Made by a program: the position numbers and the translations under genes. Below, one piece after another: positions 11,386 through 22,646 of a stretch of 64,000 nt of DNA. Source of the DNA: Mucor racemosus (taxonomy: Eukaryota > Mucoromycota > Mucoromycetes > Mucorales > Mucoraceae); the NCBI GenBank assembly GCA_027405735.1, contig JAPEHQ010000003.1, positions 3,100,001 through 3,164,000 on the forward strand, written 5' to 3'. How positions within the stretch are numbered: position 1 is the stretch's first letter; each line of letters starts with the position of its first letter. The notes below the pieces were generated by a model. It was not told where the DNA came from, did no database searches, and worked only from the letters and a program-made list of their open reading frames with translations.

Positions 11386-13261
11386 CAACACACATGGACA
11401 CAACAAAAGAAACTGCACACGAGCACAACGAAAAGCCTGTATGTGTAGGATTAAAGATTCTGTCCGTGTGCATGGTGACATTAATCCCATAATAGTAGAA
11501 TTGCCCATAAGCATATCGTTATTCCTATTTGTGCATCATAATGAAAACTGACCATAAGCATAATGAGCTGGTCGTATGGGCACAAATTGGTTTATCCATG
11601 AGCATTGTGCCGTTCTCAAAACTTCATTGCATTTTTTACTAGAATGTGGTTTTAAATTACATTTGCTTTTATTAATATATATTACAGATAATGTAATTCA
11701 ATACATTGTTGTTGTACAGAAATAAATGCAACTGCCAATATATTTACGATTTTTATTATCATCTGTAAATGTGTTTATAGCTATAATAATGTTTGTAGCA
11801 ACAATGGTTTTTGTTCGATCATAATTTAAATAACACTTTCTGCTTAAATTTATATGCAAACCAAACCTAAGGTTATAAATGTTACTTTATCACACATAAA
11901 ATTTAAACAAATTAACGATTTTTAAACTTATTATCTTAGTTTACGATTGTCAGCTGTAAGAAGATTTGTTTTCAAGCATAGCTACGATCAAAACTATGGC
12001 TATTATTAGCCAAGACATCAGATTATTTTTTTTGTGTTTCTATATCGTTTGAAATTTTATCACTTTTCTGGAACATTTCGTGGGTTTGTAGCCAGTTCTA
12101 GCTTTTTATTGAGTAGATATAAATATTATTGCCTTCGATTTGATCTTGTAATCACAAAATACGTCCAATATTACAGTAGTAAATAATGATATTTGATCTT
12201 AGAATGCGTTTAATAAACGAACATTTAAGTCTCTAATCTAGACTGTTACCTATATTAAAAACATTAGCCTCTTATGTTAGCATGCGTATTTAGATAAAAG
12301 AAAAGGATACCAGCTTGATAATAGTCTGATATACCTTATCAAACAGTGAATATATTCTTAGAATAATATGAAAACAAAAAGAGAGAAACAACACACGTAG
12401 AAAAGGATTTTCAAGGCTTTACATTATTTAGCGCATTTAAAACCCTGCTAAATTGCACATTTCAGCCAATGTAAAAACAGTATTACTGCGCATAAACCAT
12501 AAGCTAAACAAAATAGACAATATCTATTACCATAGAAACATACATTCTTCTACCAGAAAAACCATCTGTCGTATCATACATTCATTAAAAATTGCAAAAG
12601 CGAGCCCGTAGAGCAATGCCGTAATTGAGCATAGCAAGATTGAATAGCTAAATATTTTATACTATGGTACAGTATATCTAAATTTTAAATAAAAAGGTGC
12701 TTTTTTTTTAACTTTTCTTATATTTAACCACGTACGGTCTGAAAATTCAGTTTTTGTAGCGGACATTTTCGGGGCTCATTTTATCCTTACCAACACTCAT
12801 GATTTCGATCAAAAAACAGAAAAGTCAAATTTTGATACCAAAATCAACGTTTAAATATACTACCTTGTGAGAGAAAATTGTAGCCATAGGTAATACACAT
12901 TTTATAAAAGCTTCATATTAAATGTTAAGTAATGAAAATTAGCATTTTTGGCCCAAAAACGGAATTTTGGTTAAAGGATTTTCATGTAATATTTTGCAAT
13001 AAAATGTTTGTTATTTTTTATTGAGCAAATAAAGCGCTAAATCCTGAATATGTGTATATTTTTTGTTTTTATAACTGGTAGTATAATTAACTCTAGATTT
13101 GCAAAATCAGAAAAAAAAATTTAAAAATTGTCAAAATTGATGATCTGAACAAAAATAATTTTCTAAATTAATATTCCGCTTATAAGCCTTGTAAGTCTTA
13201 AAAATAAGAGGTTTTATAATACTTGAGAACTTTTTCAAGAATTAATGATACTGTATCCATT

Positions 13262-13533
13262 TGTAATGATCTATAATTTTGGACTAACAACAAAGGTGGA
13301 TAATATGCTTATAGATATTATTCTTGTTATTATAAATTGGTGATTACTGTATTGATGAAGGTTGATGTTCTTATTTCTAAATTAGATATTTATTAGTGAA
13401 TAAATAAAAGTAAAGGGGGTGTAACAAGACAGATAAATCTACAAGGGATCATGTAATGACTTTCTTGTAGTATTTATATAAGGAATGAGGCAAGGTTTTG
13501 CATGAATGAAACTGAAATGTTTGACTCATTACA
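13262..13533. mobile_element. Solo-LTR-like or MITE insertion, 272 bp
   Basis: R2 copies c2 and c3 read through this site; here the homology is interrupted. The inserted DNA begins TGTAATGA and ends TCATTACA, a perfect 8-bp inverted repeat with TG...CA ends. It is flanked by CCATT on the left and CCACT on the right, a 5-bp duplication with one change. A TATATAAGG box lies about 50 bp before the right end. TG/CA ends with a 5-bp duplication fit a solo LTR. A diverged relative is at about 46055-46250. Confidence 0.7.
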
Positions 13534-13649
13534 CCACTTGATTCAAGCTTATTACTGTAAATCTTTATACATGCTAATATTGTATGTTGGTTTATTTGAT
13601 GATAATATAGTCTTACTTTATAATTATTGCGCTAGAGGTGATTTTCATT

Positions 13650-13905
13650 GAGTTTTATTCTTACCTCTCCAATATCATAAACGTAAACATGGCCATCATT
13701 GGAACCTATTATTGCCGCCTGTTTACCCTTTTTGTCCCAAGTCAATTTATTCAATGCTTTACCGGAACCAACTTAAGTACTTACAAATTGTTCCTCGGCA
13801 TTGCATTCAAATTCTATAAATTAAATTAACTGGTTCCATTTACAGTGATATCAAACGCATTATCAGCACGCCTTATGATAAATGTCAATCTAAACTTAGA
13901 AATAT
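13650..13905 (-). pseudogene. Dynein intermediate-chain WD40 exon fragment, copy in c1
   Basis: Minus-strand remains of the same exon. The end still reads GSNDGHVYVYDIGE and is followed by an intact splice donor (GAG then gtaaga). The first half carries in-frame stops and a damaged LWNLN motif. Preservation of exon plus flanking intron bases indicates capture at the DNA level rather than from mRNA. Confidence 0.65.
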
Positions 13906-15054
13906 CCCACGGTCATTGTTATACAGTAAGCTATGCAGAGCTTGATTTTTACTAATACAGCCACCAAATAAAAAAACAAGATGATACTAATAGCGTATGG
14001 TGAGTATTTAAGATGTAAGTACGTTTGATGAAGTATGCTTTTAAACCCTTTTAATAATCCTGAAGCAAACACAGCGTCTTGGTCCTGTAATTTCTATCCA
14101 TCAAAATGTTGTAATTTCCACTACATAATGAATGCACCTTTTATCTATCTTGACCTTGATGTACATTGTTGGGTACTAGCTTTTTACCAGTTTTATTTTC
14201 TCTAATTCATTAATACCCTGTCATATTAAAGGATGATTTGCAGCACTGCCAAAAAAAAAAGAATGAACGCTTCAAGAGTTTTCTGCATATCAAATTATGC
14301 GATTTAGTAGCAATTATTGAATTTAATTATAATTTTTGAATTTATTGATGTTAATCAGAATTATTAGCACTTTCATTCAAAAAAAGTAAGCTTTGCTTTA
14401 TACATTTACACTCACCCATTTAATAAATGACATTGCATTTATTATCCGTTATACCAATCAACCGAGGTCATCTTGATTCGGTACATTTAGCAACTAAAAG
14501 CCTAAATTAAACTTGAGCCACCAGGTATCGCCACAAAAAAATCTCGTACAGGTAGACGAAGCATCACGATTTGGATTATTTTTTTGTGTTCATAGATTTG
14601 AGCTCTCTCTCACATTTATGGATCTCTGAATGAACCATATTTCTGTGTTTAATTTAACTAAAATACATTGAAGAACGCCAGCATTGTACTTGGTAAAACG
14701 CCTTACTTTATTGCGAGTCAACACAATTAATTTGATGTTAGTTTAGCATCAGCAGTTGAATCAGATAAATTTGAGATTAGACAACCCCTTTTAATAACTT
14801 TGCACACCATAAGCTAATGATGGACCATTATTATAGATACGCTAATTAAGGATGACGAGTTGACTCTCATGGACGAACTACTCGATTATCAGTATAAACA
14901 AAATATTAAAATCAAATATAGCAATTGAATGAACAGGAGACGGTAAATCATGTAAATTAGCATAATTAAATTGTTTCAAGCGTTTTGAACTGAATACGCC
15001 TTTACTTTTGGCCTATAAAAATTGATTTATTAGTAAAATCAATTAACAAACTAA

Positions 15055-17480
15055 TAAGTCAAAAGCATATTTTATCAAACTTACTTAGATGTTAAATACT
15101 CACCATATGCTATTAGTATCATCTTGTTTTTTTATTTAATTGCTGTATTATTAAAAATCAAACTTTTCATAGCTTATAACAATGACAGTGGGATGTTTCT
15201 AATTTTAGATTGACATTTATCATAAGGCGGGCTGATGATACGTTTGATACTACTGTAGATGGAACCAGTCAATTTAATTTATGGAATTTGAATGCAAATA
15301 CCGAGGAACCATTTATAGGTACTACTCAAGTTGGTTCAGGTAAAGCATTGAATAAATTGGCTTGGGATAAAGAGAGTAAAAAGGTGGCAATAGGTTCCAA
15401 TGATGGCCATCATGTTTATATTTGTGTTTATGATATTGGAGAGATAAGGCTAAAACTTCATGTAAATCACCTCTAGCGCAATAATTATAACGTAAGACTA
15501 TATTATCATCAAATAAACCAACACACAATATTAGCATGTATAAAGATTTACAGTAATAAGCTTGAATCAAGTAGGTACAGCATCGTAAATTTTTGAAAAA
15601 GTTCTCCAGTATTATAAAATCTCTTATTTTTAAGACTTACAAAGCTTACAAGCGGAATATTAATTTAGAAAATTATTTCTGTCCAGATCATCAATTTTGA
15701 CATTTTTTAATTTTTTTTTTCTGGTTTTGCAAATCTAGAGTCAATTATACTGCCAATTACAAAATCAAAAAATATACACATATACAGAATTTAGCGCTCT
15801 ATTTGCTCAATAAAAAATAACAAACATTTTATTGCAAAATATAACATGAAAATCCTTTAATCAAAAAACCGTTTTTGGGCCAAAAATGCAAATTTTCATT
15901 ACTTAACATTTAATATTAAGCTTTTATAAAATGTGTATTACTCATGGCTACAATTTTTTCTCACAAGGTAGTATATTTAAACGTTGATTTTGGTATCAAA
16001 ATTTGATTTTTCTGTTTTTTGATGAAAATCATGTGTGTTGGTAAGGATAAAATGAGCCCCGAAAATGTCCGCTACAAAAACTGAATTTTCAGACCGTACG
16101 TGGTTAAATATAAAAAAAGTTAAGAAAATGAAACGCTTTTTTATTTAAAACTTAGATATACCATAGTATAAGAGACTTAGTCGTTCAATCTTGCTATGCT
16201 CAATTACGGTGTCGCTCTAGGGGCTCGCTTTTGAAATTTTTTAATGAATGTATTATGATATGACATACAGTTTCTCTAGTAGAAAATTTTATGTTTCTAT
16301 TATAGTAACAGATATTGCCTATTTTGCTTAGTTTATAGTTCAGGCGCTGTAGTACTGCTTTTACATTGGCTAAAATGTGCAATTTAGCAGGGTTTTAAAT
16401 GCGCTAAATAATGTGAAGCCTTGAAAATCCTTTTACACGTGTTTTGTTTATCTCTTTTTATTTTCATATATCAAGGATATATTGACCGTTTGATAAGGCA
16501 TATCAGACTATTATGAAGCTGCTATTTTTTCTTGCATCTGAATATACATTCTAATATAAAGGGAATAATATTTTTAATATAGGTAGCAGTCGTTATATTA
16601 GAGACTGATATTTTTATTTAACCGCATTCTACTAATAAGATCAAATATCATTATTTACTACTGCATTGTTGGACGTATTTCGTGAATACCAGATCAAATC
16701 AAAGGCAATAATATTTATATCTACTCAATAAAAAGCTAGAACTGGTTACAAACCCACGAAATGTTTCAGAAAAGTGATAAAATTCCAAATGATATAGAAA
16801 CAAAAAAAAGAATAATCTAATGTTTTGTCTAATAACTATAGTTTTGATTGTAGTTACGGTATACTTGAAAACAAACCTTTTCACAGCTGACAATCGTAAA
16901 CTAAAATAGTAAGTTTAAAAATGCTTAATTTGTTTAAATTTCATGTGTAATGAAATAACATCTATAGTCTTAGATTTTGCTTGCATATAAATTTAAGCAG
17001 CAAGTGTTATTTAAGTTTATGCTCGAGCAAAAACCATTGCTGCTGTAAACATTATAGCTACATATAAACATATTTACAAATGATGATGATAATCGTAAAT
17101 AGATTGGCTCTTGCATGTATTGCTCTGCATCAAAAACGTATTGAATTGTATTGTCTATAATCTATATTAATAAAAATAAACGTACTTTAAAAACTTATTC
17201 CAGTGAGAAATGCAATGGAATTTTGAGAAGGCACAATGCTCATGTACAAACCAATTCATGCCCATACGATCAGCTCATTATGCTCATGGTCAGGTTTTAT
17301 TATTATGCACAAATAGGGATAATGATATGCTTATGGGAAATTCTACTACTATGCACACATAGGATTAATGTTATGCACACGGACAGAATCTATAATTCTA
17401 CACATACAGGCTTAGCGTTGTGCTCGTGTGCAGTTTCTTTTGTTGTGCCCATGTGTATATTGTTATCTTTTTAACCATAT
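15055..17480 (-). repeat. R2 repeat, inverted copy (c2)
   Basis: Reverse complement of 11390 to about 14040. It contains the R2 proximal and middle blocks and the dynein-like exon, but not the distal blocks and not the 272-bp insertion. With c1 it forms a large inverted repeat whose unpaired centre is about 14040-15055. Confidence 0.8.
15195..15480 (+). pseudogene. Dynein intermediate-chain WD40 exon fragment, best-preserved copy
   Basis: An 88-codon frame starts next to an 'attttag' splice-acceptor-like end and reads TFDTTVDGTSQFNLWNLN, then GSGKALNKLAWDKESKKVAIG, GSNDGH and YDIGE. These match in order the last WD40 repeats of cytoplasmic dynein intermediate chains. There is no start context, no upstream WD repeats, a small insertion after GHH, and the donor after GE is mutated to gataag. 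It encodes at most one WD blade, so it is a captured exon rather than a working gene. Confidence 0.7.
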
Positions 17481-17712
17481 TCAGTGGGCACAACAACTCA
17501 GGCCATAATGTGCAGCCCACTTAGGTACAACGAAATCATCTTGTGCAGCACAGATTGGCGGCCATAGTGGAGGGGGTGATTAGCTGCGCTTCTACCCCGG
17601 AAAACACAAGTTCCGAAGAAAATCCGTTTACACGAATTTCGAACCCACAACCTCTCCGCTTGAGCTAGCTGTAAAGCGCATAAGTCTAGCAACTAGGACA
17701 AACATCCCCTCT
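17481..17712 (-). mobile_element. Possible tRNA-derived SINE
   Basis: Less AT-rich than its surroundings. On the minus strand a tRNA-like head reads TTTACAG, CTAGCTCAAGCGGAGAGG (A-box-like), then GGGTTCGAAATTC (B-box-like), then TGTAAA, which can pair with TTTACA. The anticodon arm is missing. The body that follows is shared with 7259-7405. This supports a Pol III-derived short element, but the call rests on one headed copy. Confidence 0.35.
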
Positions 17713-18249
17713 ATGTCTGCTTTTTTTAATTGCCGTCCTTCTACTTATCTGTTATTTTGTTTTTCTTGATTTGTGCAATATTGAGTAATTTGACCATATT
17801 TTTTTTTTTTTTTGGTATATAATACTGCTATTTGCTAAGTATCAGTAGTAATTTGGTTTACAAAGAAATCGTTATTCCTGACCAAAATATAAAGACAAAC
17901 CTGTCATTTTTGCCCTATATCATGTAATTATGCTAGGTATAATAATGCAAAGCTGACTATATTTTACTAGAAAATATAACTGAAGTTTCCAGTGAGCATA
18001 TAATCAATAGATACAAAATAGCGCTACGTATATATACAAAAATTTAGTAGTAGATAAAACGTGTATACATATATATATAATAAAAAATGATTTTTAGATT
18101 TTTTTTCTGTGTAGAAGCTAAACAATTGCACTCTATGATATTTATGTAATTATTTTTTTTACTAATTAATCAATAAAGAAATCACAATTTATTTGGTTCG
18201 CTCTGTCCTTCACGACCTATTTTGACTTGCTGTAGTACACAAAGAAAAA
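17713..18249. other. AT-rich non-coding stretch
   Basis: No gene, repeat partner or structured element recognised. Contains a T-run near 17801-17814 and a short (AT)n tract near 18070. Confidence 0.4.
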
Positions 18250-19995
18250 CTACACTCGATAATTCAAAATGGATTCTAATATTAAATTTGGATTTTCAAG
18301 AAATATTTTTCATAGTTTCAATCTTCAGCATCGAAGCGTGCCTTCTTTCTATAACTAACCTCATAATAAACATTTTTTAGGATATACCTCAGAGACCACA
18401 AAATAGATATGAATTAGTCGCATTATGTTAGCTATTCCTGAATTCATTTTATATCTCATGAAAGGTTCAAAAACGCGTAAAATCCACTGCTTTTTCCTTG
18501 AAAGCTTAGTTTCACTTTTCATCGCTGCTATACTTTTTTTTTTCACTAAATAACACCAAGATAAAATTATATGCCAATGTACCTGAGATGTTCACCTTTA
18601 ATCCAAAAATGAGTATCCAAAAATATCCTACTTTTTGTAGTTGATATTAATTTTTCAGCGTTAATGTTTCAGATTTCTTACGCGTATTTCACTGCTAAAG
18701 GATTGAAAACTTTGAGACTTCATATCTCTAGAAAAAATTAAGCTATACTAGCACTTTCTAATAATGAAACTTACTTGTTTTGAAGCGCTCTATAACACAT
18801 TCTAATATAAAAAAGTTCTGGGCACTTTTCTTTTTTTTTTCTTTTTTTTTGGCATTTCTATAGTAGGTTTCAAAATATTGGTTGAATTGAGCAGCGTTTT
18901 GTTTAAACTCATATAATCAACCTCGTTGAACCCTTTCGGACCCAATTTAGTTTTTTTCAAAATATTGATTTTTCGTGGATATATCCTCAAAAATGTGTAC
19001 AAAAAGATACCTCCATTTCTAGCTTCCATTTTTTCCTTGTATACCTTCGTCCCAAATTCTGAATTTGAAAAAAAAAATGACAAAAATCTCGTTTTCTCTA
19101 CGAAAAATATTGGTAGAAGGTTCAGCAAGAGCTAGATCGATAGATAATTTTTTTGTACATTATTTTAATTATTATTTTTTTAAACATTTGTATAAAAAAT
19201 TATGCCTAACTTCAAAAAACCCCAAAAATTTTAATCGTATTTTACTCAAATTTAACGTGAAACATTTGTTTAAATTTTATTCAAGTGGATGCCAAATTAT
19301 AAACTGTACAAAAAACATCCAGTGCACTAGTTTAACTTACTTTGCAGCTCATGACCCATTAAACAAATTTGGTTTTTCAATCCTTTTTGGATCGATTTGT
19401 GATCATCAAATCGATTTTGGAACCCAGTTGACATAGGCTTTAAGCTGTAATATGTTCCTATTATTTTGATTATCTTGACGAAAAGTCAATATTTTTTGCT
19501 GAAACAAAAATGCAAAGTAACTTTCAGTTTTCAATTAGATTTATCTTACGAATACAAAAAAAAAAGTTTCAATTTAGGCGCTTAATTTTTACAATCGATT
19601 TTAGGACAATTTTTGGTGTATGTTAGGTCCATTGCATTTATATTCTGGTACCAACCCTTTAATTTTCAGAGAGATAACAAGGATTCTTAAAGTAAAAGTA
19701 CGCTTTCTTTAAAAATCTGATGGCACTTTTATCAAAAAAGTATTAAGGATTAATCATATAAGCCAATCTTATCTTTTCAAAACTGGAAAAATTGATTTTG
19801 GCATCGATTTATGCAAAAATAAATTTCATCAATTTTGATAAATTTTTGGCTCTTTTTCTAGATTAAATTTAGTGCTTCCAGAGATAGAATACCGCAATTA
19901 ATTTGTATACTATTTTTAGTATTTCAAGCATATGCTTGGACTTTCTTGTAAGAGGTTAATTTCAGAAAAATATGATACGCTCCGATTTTGACGAC
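18250..19995 (+). repeat. R4 repeat, longest copy
   Basis: Starts around a degenerate 'cagcatcgaagcgtgcc' and ends at ACGCTCCGATTTTGA (19977-19991), the inverted form of CAAAATCGGAGCGT seen at other R3/R4 ends. This suggests terminal inverted repeats and a length near 1.7 kb. Matches 27190-27700 (direct), 29160-30360 and 46720-47900 (both inverted). The 123-codon frame at 19065-19436 is closed in the other copies, so no protein is claimed. Confidence 0.7.
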
Positions 19996-20904
19996 TGACG
20001 GATGGTATAAGAATTATGACATGGACAGATAACAAGATAAAGAGTATGCATGATGGTATTCGTACAAGGAAATTCATATTTTATTAATTTATTGAACACA
20101 AATTTACTAGTATTCGTACATATCTACGCAGTAAATCATTCACATGTACAGCATACATCATAGGCAAAAATTTATACACAAATCACAGGAAAATTTCCTT
20201 TAAATCATTCGAGATAAATTTTCATGCACGACTACATAATTCTAGCAACTCTCTAATTAGAATCTGATAAAACAAGCTATATTTTAACTTGCTTACTATT
20301 TAGTTGGTTACGTACTTTGAAAAGGTATACTAAATAATTTGATGGGTATGGTAAAATATACAGATGCTTATAAATCTCATTACATAATGCTCTATTGGGA
20401 ATATTGCAGTCCTGTGGTTGCAATCAAGATTTTTTTATAAATAGAAAGCAAAGTCCAGAATAATATTTGAATTAGTCATACGTCTTGATACTTTATTTTT
20501 TCGTAGATTGCTTTCTGGAAAGTGTTTGAGAAACTGTAACCCAGATTTAGGACATGCGCCGAAAATGGGCAAAGGGCAGATCGCCGAAAATATTGATTCA
20601 CAGCAGCGATAAGATAATAAAATTGCAGAAAATACTCAATTTTAATGCTTTCGTTTCAGTTTGAATCATTTTAATACATTGATACACATGCTTGCTACAT
20701 AGGCCGAGTTTAAGTTTTTTTAAACGTTAGAAACTGGTCGAAATACTACTGTTTTACCACAGCGAGATTAGCTCGGCAATAAAGAGGTATCCTAGGTACA
20801 CCCTCGTTTAATGATGAGGTTTGATCACAGAAAACATGTATAAATAACCTCGCGAAAAGCTATCATCATTATTGAAAATTATCTTTTTACAAATAACTCT
20901 TAAA
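19996..20904. other. Non-coding stretch before the methyltransferase gene
   Basis: No gene found. The stretch nearest 20905 would contain the promoter and 5' UTR of the following gene. The 121-codon minus frame at 20808-21173 is antisense to exons and introns of that gene and was not accepted. Confidence 0.45.
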
Positions 20905-22129
20905 ATGGCTACCGTTGACAAAATCAAATACGTTTTAAATGAACCCTTTACCAATTTTCTCAAGGTTTGAATTACAACGTGTATCAAATTTTTAAATTGT
21001 AACATTTTCTTAATTAATGCTAGAATCTTTTGCATGAGAAATTCTATCAGAATTCCCCAGAAAAAGTTGTTAGACTTTTGGAAGTAGGATGCGGGTATGT
21101 TCATCATTGCAGGTATAACCATTAAACTTTCTAATGCTTTGAAATAGACCTGGAGATTTTGCTTTGATCTCAAAGGAAACTTTCAATGACAAGATCAATA
21201 TTACTGCTATTGACCCTTCTGATGATATTGAGCAAGCCTTCAAGAAATCAACCGGTTCTGATGTTCAGTTCTTGAAAGAAGACATCTTTACTTATAAGAC
21301 TGATGAAAAATTTGACATTGTTTTGTTCAGTAAGTCACTTCATCATTGTAATCCAGTTGATCAGGTAAGCTACAATATTTGATTTACATGCGAAATGTAG
21401 CTAACCGACATTCTTTGTAGGCCTTAAAAAATGCTTACAATCTTCTCTCTGATGATGGTGTTCTAATTGCCGAAGAGATTCAATTTGAATTAGCAAAAGA
21501 CAATGATGTTGCTTGGTTTTTGGAGCGCCTCGATCTTGTTCGCAGTGCTGGCTGCTTTATTTCCAAAGAAGAAAGAATCGAAACTGCTGGTCCCACTCAA
21601 AAGCCAATATTTGCAAAAATTCTTGACTCGAGCCTTCCAGTATCTGAAAGATGGTTTACTCCTCACACTCACAACCATGGATCTAAACATGAACATGAAC
21701 ATGAACATGAGCATGGCCATGGCCATGGCGAGCATCATCATGAACATGAAGGGGCTCATCAACATTCTCATGATCACCAAGACCGCCATCATCATCAAGA
21801 ATCAGATGAGGTTCAGAAAAAATTGGACAGAGAAGACCCTAACAAAATTGCTACATCAAATTCCATTCGTGCTGCCATTGATGCTCAATTTGGCAAAGAA
21901 AATGTTCAATTGAATGTTGTTCCTTTCTTTTATCAATTCTTTCATTTCTTTGGGTAATTATAGCATTTTATATTTGTTTATCTGAAACTAACTATAGCAT
22001 ATTAGCTTGAAAACCGATGAAACTTGCCAAGCAGTTCTTCGTGAAGTTATGAAGCAAGAGCAAAAAGCCGTAAACGAATCCAAGTTGAACCCTTTCGGAT
22101 TAAACATTGTCGCTTTCAAGAAACCCTAA
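20905..22129 (+). CDS. SAM-dependent methyltransferase with His-rich insert
   Basis: Five exons: 20905-20964, 21024-21094, 21148-21364, 21421-21953 and 22006-22129, giving 334 aa. The last intron has an ACTAAC branch-like site. Class I methyltransferase signs are RLLEVGCGPGDFAL (motif I, split by an intron), ITAIDPSD (acidic end of beta-2) and DIVLFSKSLHHC (motif IV region), followed by LLSDDGVLIAEE. Residues roughly 200-245 form an extreme His/Glu tract (HEHEHEHEHGHGHGE and HQHSHDH) that is not part of the fold and looks like a metal-binding insert. It is followed by a charged linker and an unrelated C-terminal tail ending FKKP. The substrate cannot be inferred. The enzyme fold is confident; a link to metal handling is inference from composition only. 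Confidence 0.9.
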
Positions 22130-22254
22130 AACATTTGAATAGTTTTAAAGAATACAAATTGTATAACACATAATAAAATTTTTATTATGCTCCCATAAAA
22201 ATTAATAAGTCTATCTTTTAATAAAAGTTTTAAGTAATAGCTTCAAGGTATTCA

Positions 22255-22543
22255 TCAATGTGTGGCTATGATTGCCCTTCTTCCACCACCTACAGACTTA
22301 CTACTGCTACTACTGCCAACTGCAACAAATTTCAATTATAAATCCCGACTACCTCCCCATCTCCACAGAATTGTTTTGGCATGAGAAAATTAGAAAACTT
22401 AAAAAATAACTAGATACAAACTTGAAAAATTGTTGAGTTAGTAAAGGCATTTTTTGAATTGTAGCAAAGCTATAAAGATTGGATAACTTAGCGCATGTCT
22501 TGGTTAATTGTGAAGCGCCTTTTGAAGCTCCACTTTTTGACAT
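22255..22543 (-). CDS. Possible small spliced gene, unknown
   Basis: Fits the gap between the methyltransferase and DusA genes and would be divergent from DusA, with starts about 100 bp apart. The first exon begins MSKSGASKGASQLTK from an ATG with A at -3 and stays open for 41-45 codons with gene-like codons. A splice to a second exon ending RAIIATH-stop (poly-Ser, then GGGRR) keeps the frame with some junction choices, but donor and acceptor are not unique. Family not recognised. It may be an unrelated ORF or 5' UTR sequence. Confidence 0.3.
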
Positions 22544-22646
22544 TTGAGTTGGATAAGTCAAGTTCCACAAAAGGATTTTCTCGATACACATTTGGACTGC
22601 TGCTGTGTAAACAGATTGGCCTCTGTTTACCCCTTGTCTTGTTACT

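Larger units (their letters stand above)
11390..15050 (+). repeat. R2 repeat, most complete copy (c1)
   Basis: About 3.4 kb after subtracting a 272-bp insertion. In order: a proximal block rich in GCACA/TGTGC words (11390-11640), an AT-rich block, the 'gcaaaagcgagcccgtagag' block (12548-13255), a dynein-like exon on the minus strand, then distal blocks shared with 2925-4513. No transposase or reverse transcriptase frame was seen, so it is probably non-autonomous. It faces inverted copy c2 almost directly. Confidence 0.8.

Noticed and set aside
15195..15480. A functional WD40 gene
   Set aside because: Only about one WD blade, no start context, damaged splice donor, and the segment is part of a repeat present in several copies.
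19065..19436. 123-codon plus-strand frame in an R4 copy
   Set aside because: The same region in the inverted R4 copies (29260-29640, 46740-47170) carries stops and frameshifts, and the composition is that of AT-rich non-coding DNA.
21490..21798. 102-codon minus frame rich in Met/Phe
   Set aside because: Antisense shadow of the His/Glu tract of the methyltransferase; CAT/CATGAA repeats read backwards as ATG/TTC.
21503..21913. 136-codon plus frame overlapping the methyltransferase exon
   Set aside because: Out-of-frame shadow; the exon frame contains the conserved motifs and splices correctly on both sides.
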